This document shows, piece after piece, positions 43,337-48,902 of a stretch of DNA of 48,902 nt (its first letter is position 1; the number at the start of each line of letters is the position of its first letter). Position numbers and translations under genes: made by a program. The stretch is from assembly GCA_947474365.1 (NCBI GenBank), contig CANJIU010000074.1, positions 1-48,902 on the forward strand. The letters run 5' to 3'. A model generated the notes under the pieces. It saw only the letters and a program-made list of their open reading frames with translations. It was not told the origin of the DNA and searched no databases. The DNA comes from Opitutia bacterium. GTDB taxonomy: Bacteria; Verrucomicrobiota; Verrucomicrobiia; Opitutales; Opitutaceae.

Positions 43337-43364
43337 CATATAAGAATGGGGTGAGGCTCGATAA
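43337..43364 (-). promoter_or_regulatory. Possible promoter for the TonB receptor gene
   Basis: On the minus strand, TTATCG (complement of 43359-43364) is followed after 16 bases by TATATG (complement of 43337-43342), an AT-rich pocket about 95 bases before the receptor start codon. Spacing and composition suit a sigma-70-type promoter, but matches to consensus are partial. Confidence 0.25.
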
Positions 43365-43481
43365 GAAACGTCGGAGCGATGGCGCGAGGACGCGTCAGGC
43401 TGCGGGCGATACGGGGCGATGCGATGGGTGCCGGGTGGACGGCGCCGGAGAGCTCACTGCGGCTCCGTCCCCTCGTTTGGC

Positions 43482-43551
43482 CCTGGGGACGCGACGCCCT
43501 CGCGTGCATTGAAGCCGCGACGTGGCGCGTCACGTCCGCAGCCGCGCCACG
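43482..43551 (+). repeat. Dispersed palindrome, family 2 copy
   Basis: Bases 43482-43499 are an exact 18-nt match to the complement of 16887-16904. The right half contains perfect 9-nt arms (CGTGGCGCG at 43521-43529 and its complement at 43543-43551) around a 13-nt loop. The shared core plus different hairpins suggests related but diverged copies. Confidence 0.6.
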
Positions 43552-43599
43552 TTCGTCGGCGCAAGTGTCTTTCTCCGTTTGAGGAAATGAGGTGCGCCG

Positions 43600-43768
43600 T
43601 CCGCCCTCACGGCGCATCTCCACGTTGACGGTTACCCGTAGCCGCGAGCGCCAGCGGGTGGATCGGGAAAACGCGACGAGCATCCACTCGCTGGCGCTCG
43701 CGGCTACGAGTGGGTGGGTTGCTGACGATATTCTCACCGTCAATTGGCAGATGCGCCCTCCGCCCTCA
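43600..43768 (-). repeat. MITE-like palindromic element, copy B, with 10-bp flanking direct repeat
   Basis: The element proper spans about 43611-43757. Its ends are inverted repeats of 22 bases (43611-43632 against 43736-43757, 18 matching). Inside, 25-nt arms at 43638-43662 and 43683-43707 (one mismatch) form a hairpin with a 20-nt loop. Immediately outside, TCCGCCCTCA occurs on both sides (43600-43609 and 43759-43768), as expected for a target-site duplication. The right copy contains the first base of the kinase start codon. It is the inverted counterpart of the copy at 171-322. No transposase is encoded. Confidence 0.85.
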
Positions 43769-46326
43769 TGATGACCGCCTGCGGGATTGACGCTTCCGCG
43801 GATCACGCGCACTCATCGAGCGCCTTGGTCCCGTCCAGTCACGAAGCCGAACCGACCCAGCGCGGATTTTCCGCGGGTCAGCGCGTTTTTGGCCGCTATC
43901 GGTTGGAAGCGATTCTGGGACGCGGAGGCATGGGCGTCGTCTGGCGCGCCTACGACGACACGCTCCAGGAAGCGGTCGCGCTCAAATTTCTTCCGGATGC
44001 CGTGCGCTGGGATCCGGGCGCGTTCGACGACCTGAAGGCGGAGACCCGCCGCGCGCGGCAGCTCACCCACCCGAACATCGTGCGCATTCACGACTTCGTG
44101 GAGGACGCGGGCGCTGCGGCGATTTCGATGGAGCTGGTCGAGGGGCGCACGCTGACGGAATTGCGGCTGGAGCGGCCGAACAAGGTGCTCGAACCCGCGG
44201 AGATCCTGTCATGGCTGCCGCAATTGGGGGCCGCGCTGGATTACGCGCACACCCAGGCGCGGGTGGTGCATCGCGATTTGAAGCCGTCGAATCTGATGCT
44301 CACGCGTGACGGCGTGCTGAAGATCGCGGATTTCGGGGTGGCGCGCAGCATGGCCGACTCGATCTCCCGGGTGAGCATGATGTCGGCCGGCACGCTCGTT
44401 TACATGAGCCCGCAGCAGGCGATGGGCGAGGAGCCCGCGGCGGCCGATGACATCTACGCCGTCGGGGCCACCCTCTACGAATTGCTCGCGGGCAAGCCGC
44501 CCTTCCACACCGGCGACGTGCGCGTGCAGTTGTTTCAACGAAAACCGGACACGATCGCGGCGCGCCGTCGGGCGCTGGGTGTGGCCGGCGGGGCGGGGGA
44601 GATTCCGGATCCGTGGGAGAATACGATTGCGGCGTGCCTGGCGAAGGCGGCGGACCAGCGCCCGGCGTCGGTGGGAGAGATTGTCGCCCGCCTCTCGGCG
44701 CCCACGACACGGTTCAGGTGGGGTCGGGCGTTCCGTGCGCGACTCGGGGTGCGACGTCAGTTTGTGGTGATGGCGCTCGCGGCCGGTTTGGTCATTGGCG
44801 CGTGGCAACTTTGGTCGCGCCGGGTGTGGAACCCGTCGGCCTCGCATTTTCCCAGTGATGAGACGCGGGCGTTGGCGGCGTGGAATTTTGACGGCGATGC
44901 CCGGGATGCGTCGGGCCACCGTTTCGATGGGGCGGAAGTGGGCGCGGTGCCGACGACGGATCGTTTCGGGCGAATCGATCGTGCCCTCGGTTTCAATGGT
45001 CAAATGGCGGTGATTGTGGCCGATGCGCCGGAGTTGCGCTGGGGCGGCAGCCAGCCCTTCACGGCCGCCCTCTGGCTGCGGCATGACGAATCAGAGACCG
45101 TGTCGGGTGAGGTCTGGCGGAGTGCGGGAGGCGAGGTGGGGTCGTTTTTTTGGGGGGTGGGCCTTGATGGCGGTCGGGTCCAAGCCGATGTCGGCCGGTT
45201 GCACAGCGATTTTGGGGAAAAGGTGGTCCTCGCGGGGCCGTCCCGGATTCCCGCGGGGGAATGGCACCATCTCGCCTTGGCGAGCGACGGGGAAAAGGTG
45301 TGGCTTTACTTTGATGGTGCCGAGGTTGGCGCCGGTGCGCTGGGCGTATTGGTGGGCGCCAAGGCTCCGAAGCGCGTCGACCTGCGTTTTGCCCAGCCGG
45401 AGCGTCTTTCGGCTTGGGGGCTCAAAGGCGCATTGGACGATGCCCGGCTCTGGCGGCGTGCGCTCCAGCCTCGGGAGATCGCGGTCCTGGCGGATCGGAT
45501 GATGCCTCCCCGGTTCGTGCCGTCGAACGGGACGTATGTGGACTCGGGCGATCTCCCGGCGGCGATCCTGGCAGAATTTGGTCCCGCGGCGGAATTGGCC
45601 GATTGGAATGCGCTCAAACGGTGGCATGCCGACGATATTGTGGCGTGGGTGGAGGAGGTTGGTTTCACCGTGGGCGGCGCGGCCGGCTGGATACAGCGCG
45701 GAGGGGAGCGCCGCTTCGACGAAAAACGACACTACCTGATGAACCGCCTCGACGGAGTGAAACCGGACTACTACCTCGCGCACGACGAACTGGGCGGGAT
45801 GACGCTGGCGCTGGGCTCCTGGTATGGCAGCTCGATGCGCGCCCTGGTCGCGCTGCCCGGCCGGCCGCCGCGGACCGAGACGCTCGCTCCCGCGGTGGGC
45901 GGGATGGTCCGCCACGCGACATCGCTCGGGCCCATGGTATCGGCGATTGCCCTACATTGGCGGGCCCGGATTGCGCCGTCGAACAGCGGGGTGAATCCGG
46001 TGGGGGTGCGGTTGCGTGTGGCGGGCGGGCGGGAGATTCGCGCCTTCTGCCAGGTGATGAACGGCGACCGCTTTGGCGTGGTCCTGGGCGACGGCAGCAG
46101 CGCGGAGCGTTCCCGCCAGGTGGCGGCGACATTTGGCGAGTGTGATTTCGCGCTGGTGGTGCGCGACGGCAGAATGCGGTTTCGCGCCACGACGGCGGTG
46201 GGCGGGAGCCTGTTGTTTCAAGAGGCGGCAGAGGTGTCCGGCTTGCGCCTGGATGCCTTCCAGGAGTTGGAGATCTCCGGCCCCGCCGAGTCCGGCCTTG
46301 CGAACGCGCGGATGATTGTGGAATAA
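43768..46326 (+). CDS. Transmembrane Ser/Thr protein kinase with LamG-like domain
   Basis: This 852-aa PknB-type kinase has its catalytic domain at about 42-310: glycine loop GRGGMG (51-56), K73 in ALKF, H168-R-D170 with N175, D188-F-G and YMSPQQA. The APE-type motif is SPQ. Residues about 332-349 form one membrane helix. The 500 residues beyond are extracytoplasmic: a LamG-like sandwich (about 370-575; LAAWNFDGDARDASG, QPFTAALWLRHDES, WHHLALASDGEKVWLYFDG) and a second unrecognised region. The start is ATG 43768, with an ATG at 43771 next to it; the MITE-like element ends about 10 bp upstream. The outer part probably senses a ligand. The downstream sigma factor and FHA protein suggest a signalling cascade. 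Confidence 0.92.
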   Translation: MMTACGIDASADHAHSSSALVPSSHEAEPTQRGFSAGQRVFGRYRLEAILGRGGMGVVWRAYDDTLQEAVALKFLPDAVRWDPGAFDDLKAETRRARQLTHPNIVRIHDFVEDAGAAAISMELVEGRTLTELRLERPNKVLEPAEILSWLPQLGAALDYAHTQARVVHRDLKPSNLMLTRDGVLKIADFGVARSMADSISRVSMMSAGTLVYMSPQQAMGEEPAAADDIYAVGATLYELLAGKPPFHTGDVRVQLFQRKPDTIAARRRALGVAGGAGEIPDPWENTIAACLAKAADQRPASVGEIVARLSAPTTRFRWGRAFRARLGVRRQFVVMALAAGLVIGAWQLWSRRVWNPSASHFPSDETRALAAWNFDGDARDASGHRFDGAEVGAVPTTDRFGRIDRALGFNGQMAVIVADAPELRWGGSQPFTAALWLRHDESETVSGEVWRSAGGEVGSFFWGVGLDGGRVQADVGRLHSDFGEKVVLAGPSRIPAGEWHHLALASDGEKVWLYFDGAEVGAGALGVLVGAKAPKRVDLRFAQPERLSAWGLKGALDDARLWRRALQPREIAVLADRMMPPRFVPSNGTYVDSGDLPAAILAEFGPAAELADWNALKRWHADDIVAWVEEVGFTVGGAAGWIQRGGERRFDEKRHYLMNRLDGVKPDYYLAHDELGGMTLALGSWYGSSMRALVALPGRPPRTETLAPAVGGMVRHATSLGPMVSAIALHWRARIAPSNSGVNPVGVRLRVAGGREIRAFCQVMNGDRFGVVLGDGSSAERSRQVAATFGECDFALVVRDGRMRFRATTAVGGSLLFQEAAEVSGLRLDAFQELEISGPAESGLANARMIVE

Positions 46327-46412
46327 GGAAGCTGCCAATCTCGGCGATCGGGTGCCTGCCGAAGAATTTCCGTCCTGGCGGGATGAGGACGGGGCAGGCA
46401 CTGAATTGTACC

Positions 46413-46727
46413 ATGACCAATCTCGACCACGGAAAAATTGATGCTCGGCTGCTTCGACTTGTCGCCGCCGTCGTATCCCGGATTGATCGCGAGCCGGCGT
46501 TGTTCTCCGTGCTTACGGAAAACGTCAGACACTGGCCGGATGAGCGCTTGCGCCGTGAGTGGGAAGAAATTCTGCGGCTACCTTGGCCGGAACTTCGCGC
46601 CATGCTCCTAGCCGAGAGCGATGAGGGCGCGGCGTTGCGGCAAAACGCGCCCTTGGGTGGAATGCTCGCTCCGGTTATCCGTTCGCGCATCATGCGGGAG
46701 TTTAGCCATGACTCGCGCGCAACTTGA
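46413..46727 (+). CDS. Hypothetical protein, charged helical
   Basis: This 104-aa protein is small, mostly helical and charged. The stretch WEEILRLPWPELRAMLLAES followed by DEGAALRQNAP resembles, from memory, a family of small proteins found next to nucleotidyltransferase-like partners, but this was not checked. No membrane segment or signal peptide is present. The ATG at 46413 follows the kinase gene by 86 bp. It overlaps the next small gene by 20 bp, and that gene overlaps the sigma factor gene by four bases, so all are probably co-transcribed with the kinase. The function is unknown; a regulatory adaptor for the sigma factor is possible. Confidence 0.6.
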   Translation: MTNLDHGKIDARLLRLVAAVVSRIDREPALFSVLTENVRHWPDERLRREWEEILRLPWPELRAMLLAESDEGAALRQNAPLGGMLAPVIRSRIMREFSHDSRAT

Positions 46728-46878
46728 ATTCGTCGCTGCGATGCTCAGGAACCGATTGATTGAAAGCTCGGTGTTGCCGGAACGGATCGATCTGCTTTCC
46801 TCCCCGGACCACCGGGCCCGTGCCCGGCAAGCGTTGTCAATCGTATCGACCCTGGTCAGGCATTCCATCTCCCCATGA
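46708..46878 (+). CDS. Small hypothetical protein
   Basis: This is a 56-residue protein. It starts at ATG 46708 within the end of the preceding small gene and stops at 46878 in a four-base overlap (ATGA) with the sigma factor start. Its opening MTRAQLEFVAAMLRN is amphipathic. The overlaps at both ends support it as real. I do not recognise the family. It could be a truncated relic of a longer protein, or a small regulator of the sigma factor. Confidence 0.5.
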   Translation: MTRAQLEFVAAMLRNRLIESSVLPERIDLLSSPDHRARARQALSIVSTLVRHSISP

Positions 46879-47480
46879 TCGACACCCGCGATTCGTTGCT
46901 CGGCCGCCTGAAGTTCGACGATGCGGATGAGGCGTGGAAGGAGTTTTATCACCTCTATTGGGGCGCGATCCTGCGTTACGGCCGGAAAATGGGACTTCCC
47001 CAGCATCAGGCGGAGGAGGTGCTGCAGGAAACGATGGTCACGCTGATGCGCGTCCTGCCGCGGTTCACCTACGACCGCGGCAAGGGCAAATTCCGCAACT
47101 ACCTGCTCACGATCGTACACCGGAAGGCGCTGGCGATGCTCCGGCGAACGTCGCACAAGTCCGAGGTGCCGTGGGACGACCGCCACGATGGTGTCGTGGA
47201 CGTCTTCGGCAACGGTGGCAGTGTGGAGGCAGAAGCGCTCGCGCGCTGGCGGGACTCGCTGTGGGAGGAGGCAATTCGCCGGGTGCGCGACGATGCACGG
47301 TTGGCGGAAAACACCTTTCCGATCTTCGAAGCGTATGCGATTCGCCGCCGCCCGGTGGCGGAGGTGGCGCTGGAATTTGGGGTGAAGGAAAATGCCGTCT
47401 ATCAAATCCGGAACCGCCTCCTGCGCCGGGTGCAGCACGAAGTCGCGGTGCTGGCCATGAACAGTGGCATGGAGGATTAG
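46875..47480 (+). CDS. ECF-type RNA polymerase sigma factor
   Basis: This is a 201-aa sigma-70-family protein. Region 2 is at about 18-92 (AWKEFYHLYWGAILRYGRKM, AEEVLQETMVTLMRVLP, GKFRNYLLTIVHRKALAMLRR). Region 4 has the helix-turn-helix at about 145-190 (EAYAIRRRPVAEVALEFGVK, ENAVYQIRNRLLRRVQ). The start at 46875 overlaps the preceding small gene's stop by four bases. No anti-sigma gene with a zinc or transmembrane domain is adjacent. Instead, the upstream transmembrane kinase probably takes the role of regulator, an arrangement known for ECF groups linked to Ser/Thr kinases in PVC bacteria. Phosphorylation of this sigma factor is inference. Confidence 0.92.
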   Translation: MIDTRDSLLGRLKFDDADEAWKEFYHLYWGAILRYGRKMGLPQHQAEEVLQETMVTLMRVLPRFTYDRGKGKFRNYLLTIVHRKALAMLRRTSHKSEVPWDDRHDGVVDVFGNGGSVEAEALARWRDSLWEEAIRRVRDDARLAENTFPIFEAYAIRRRPVAEVALEFGVKENAVYQIRNRLLRRVQHEVAVLAMNSGMED

Positions 47481-47521
47481 GGGGGGGCAGGAAGTTGAGA
47501 GTTCAGCCACGTGACGACGCA

Positions 47522-47549
47522 GTTGAGAGCTGAGAGTTGAGGGTTGAGA
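47522..47549 (+). repeat. Heptanucleotide array, four units
   Basis: Four 7-nt units in tandem: GTTGAGA, GCTGAGA, GTTGAGG, GTTGAGA. An isolated unit occurs just before at 47494-47500. The related array at 47941-47968 is in the opposite orientation. The sequence after the array (CGATCCTCAGCGC) resembles that after the third array at 48539. Confidence 0.8.
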
Positions 47550-47675
47550 GTTCGATCCTCAGCGCCAAATCGAACACCATCAGCTCTGGAAACGGCGTTT
47601 ACCAATTGGTTTTGCTCTCAAGAGACAGCACCGAGTTCGCTGCCCCGGCTTCAGCCCTGATCAAACCGGAAAGAG

Positions 47676-47827
47676 GGAACGCTAATCTGCGCTGATAAAC
47701 GCTCATCCCGGAATACCGGAAATCATGAATCCAGAAATCGACTTGGATCGGGACCGAAAACAGTTTGCGCCGAATTCTTTGCGAGAGCGCGCCTTGATTA
47801 GCGCCAATGAGCGAAGATTAGCGTTCC
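47676..47827. repeat. Inverted repeat with 32-nt arms
   Basis: The arm at 47676-47707 matches the complement of 47796-47827 at 26 of 32 positions, with the outer 13 bases (GGAACGCTAATCT) identical. The spacer is about 88 bp. Internally the arms are built from repeated CGCT-type pieces. It lies between two oppositely oriented heptad arrays, so the whole forms a nested palindromic structure. No transposase gene is present. Confidence 0.7.
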
Positions 47828-47940
47828 AAAAACATCTTCACCTTCGTTGCTCCTCCTGGGAAACCGCTTTCGCACGTCGTTGGTGGTCGTCAAAATCTGT
47901 TACTTCCCGTCGGAGCAAAAACGCGTTTTGGTGGAGGGGC

Positions 47941-47968
47941 TCTCAACTCTCAGCCCTCAACTCTCAAC
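47941..47968 (-). repeat. Heptanucleotide array, four units, inverted
   Basis: On the minus strand the units are GTTGAGA, GTTGAGG, GCTGAGA, GTTGAGA. The same four-unit composition occurs at 47522-47549 on the plus strand, with the unit order changed. Confidence 0.8.
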
Positions 47969-48052
47969 TGAATTTCTCCGCCTCAGCAATGGCCCCGGAC
48001 GCGCAGCGTCGTTACCGGTCGGATCCCTTCCGCAGGAGGGCATAAGATTATC

Positions 48053-48529
48053 GTGGCCTCGCCAATACCCCAACGAATGAGTCTCACCATCGAGGAACGT
48101 CTGCCGGCGTTGTTTGACAGCGCCCAGGGAGGGTCGGCCGCACCGGAGGAGGTGTATCGGCGCCTGCAGTTTTTTTCTCGAGTGATACGGCAAGCCGGGG
48201 TGTTGGAGAACGATTTTCCACGACTCATATGGTTTGGCGAGGGCGGGGCGATCAGTTCGGTGAACATCGGCGCGACGCCGGTCATGATCGGCCGCGCCAC
48301 GGACTGCGCGGTCGTGCTCGCCGGCGCTCGGGTGTCGCGACATCACTGCGTGGTCCGGGAAACGGTCGGTGGTCGTGGCGGCGTGGAAATCGAGGACTTA
48401 AAATCGAGCAACGGTACGCAGGTGAACGGAGTCGCGCTTGCCGCCGGTGCGCGCGAATTGCGCGACGGCGACGTAATCGAAATCGGTGGCGTGGCCCTGG
48501 CGGTGGTGAAAGGAAGAGGCGAGGGGTGA
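48053..48529 (+). CDS. FHA domain protein
   Basis: This 158-aa protein has a forkhead-associated domain in its second half, which binds phosphothreonine peptides. The conserved positions are present: G-R in MIGRATDCAVVL, S-R-H-H in RVSRHHCVVRE, and SSNGTQVNG. The N-terminal 65 residues are helical and of unknown role. The start is taken as GTG 48053, 12 bases after AGGAGGG; an in-frame ATG at 48077 has no ribosome-binding site. It is cytoplasmic. It lies 572 bp after the sigma factor gene and close to the kinase gene, so it is a natural reader of that kinase's phosphorylation. Heptad arrays lie on both sides of the gene. Confidence 0.88.
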   Translation: MASPIPQRMSLTIEERLPALFDSAQGGSAAPEEVYRRLQFFSRVIRQAGVLENDFPRLIWFGEGGAISSVNIGATPVMIGRATDCAVVLAGARVSRHHCVVRETVGGRGGVEIEDLKSSNGTQVNGVALAAGARELRDGDVIEIGGVALAVVKGRGEG

Positions 48530-48902
48530 GAGGAACGAGTTGAGAGTTGCGGGATGAGGGTTGAGCGATCGACCTTCAGCGCAGGACTGCCGGGCGTGAT
48601 GCGTTTCCGTCTCCATGAATTTGAACAGGAGGAAACCGAGGAAACGGAGGACGTTCTTCCGCTCAGTTCCCTTCGTGGCCTCCGGTGAACTGCTCTTCGG
48701 ATCATTCCGACGGGATTGCCGCGGTGCACTTCGCGCAGATCGCGATGACAAATGTCCTGAATGGCATCCACCCGACCGCAAAATCGATCCTCGAGGCGCC
48801 TATGGCGCCAGGCCGATGCCGAAAACACGCCGGTCAAGTTTGAGCCTTTTCGCGGCCAAACGGTTTGGGGATTGATGCACCCCGGCCGCGGCAAATTGCC
48901 GC
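48530..48902. other. Right-edge non-coding region
   Basis: This 373-bp region holds a heptad array (48539-48566) and a GAGGAAAC direct repeat at 48629-48645 (two units, 9-base period). The latter is followed by a loosely complementary GC-rich segment at about 48667-48685, so it may be another degenerate palindrome. No gene is supported; open frames on both strands lack domains. Confidence 0.55.
48539..48566 (+). repeat. Heptanucleotide array, four units, diverged
   Basis: Units are GTTGAGA, GTTGCGG, GATGAGG, GTTGAGC, a diverged relative of the arrays at 47522 and 47941. It begins 9 bases after the FHA stop codon. Confidence 0.7.

Larger units (their letters stand above)
43243..43767. other. 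Repeat-rich divergent intergenic region
   Basis: This 525-bp region separates the TonB receptor gene from the kinase gene. It contains a family-2 palindrome (43482-43551) and the MITE-like element copy B (43600-43768). A weak minus-strand promoter can be read at 43337-43364. Open frames crossing it are arginine-rich and have no recognisable domain. No terminator or RNA gene was found. Confidence 0.7.
47481..48052. other. Non-coding region with heptad arrays and an inverted repeat
   Basis: This 572-bp gap between the sigma factor and FHA genes contains two heptad arrays in opposite orientation and, between them, a 32-nt-arm inverted repeat. All are listed separately. Open frames here are short and low-complexity, and no RNA gene was recognised. 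The AGGAGGG at 48034-48040 is the likely ribosome-binding site of the FHA gene. Confidence 0.65.

Noticed and set aside
47494..48566. CRISPR array
   Set aside because: The repeated unit is only 7 bases and contiguous, without unique spacers, and no cas gene is present.
48343..48894. A 183-codon minus-strand frame at the right edge
   Set aside because: It runs antisense to the FHA domain and through repeat sequence and shows no domain.

Overview
The window is GC-rich bacterial DNA. Its gene families point to the PVC superphylum, most likely a Verrucomicrobiota member near Opitutaceae: a Planctomycete-type c-cytochrome protein with DUF1549 and DUF1553 domains, a DUF1501 protein, a PVC-type heme-binding CxxCH protein, several sulfatases, sialidase-like propellers, DUF1080, and TonB receptors with a carboxypeptidase-regulatory domain. 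The phylum call is inference from gene content; there is no rRNA or other marker here.

Layout. (1) 1-444: repeat-bearing edge with one copy of a MITE-like palindromic element. (2) 0.4-7.4 kb: minus-strand sulfatase, a small DUF2835 protein, a lactonase plus PQQ-propeller pair, an unrecognised membrane protein, and two adjacent amidohydrolase-fold genes, one without its N-terminal metal-binding histidines. (3) 7.6-22.8 kb: a seven-gene plus-strand operon, partly linked by overlapping stop and start codons: TonB receptor, sulfatase with an unusual CHVSR active-site motif, cytochrome/DUF1549/DUF1553 protein, DUF1501 protein, PVC heme protein, esterase, FAD oxidoreductase. It reads as outer-membrane uptake, desulfation and redox processing of a polymer-derived substrate.

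(4) 22.8-40.2 kb: a catabolic island. A plus-strand operon (TonB receptor, histidinol-dehydrogenase-family enzyme, sialidase-like protein, ferritin-like protein, second sialidase-like protein) converges on a minus-strand operon read from an IclR regulator (class III aminotransferase, M81 peptidase, RidA, MFS transporter). Divergent from iclR run an amidohydrolase, an SDR and a third sialidase-like protein. A perfect 15-bp palindrome lies in the 64-bp iclR/amidohydrolase intergenic region. Together the genes cover uptake, alcohol oxidation, amide opening and deamination of an unidentified amino- or amide-containing compound. (5) 39.5-43.2 kb: DUF1080 protein and a third TonB receptor.

(6) 43.2-48.9 kb: a repeat-rich signalling locus. 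The second copy of the MITE-like element, inverted relative to the first and bounded by a 10-bp direct repeat, abuts the start codon of a transmembrane Ser/Thr kinase with a LamG-like outer domain. Two small proteins, an ECF-type sigma factor and an FHA protein follow. The tail carries heptanucleotide arrays and an inverted repeat. No tRNA, rRNA, CRISPR array or convincing intrinsic terminator was seen.
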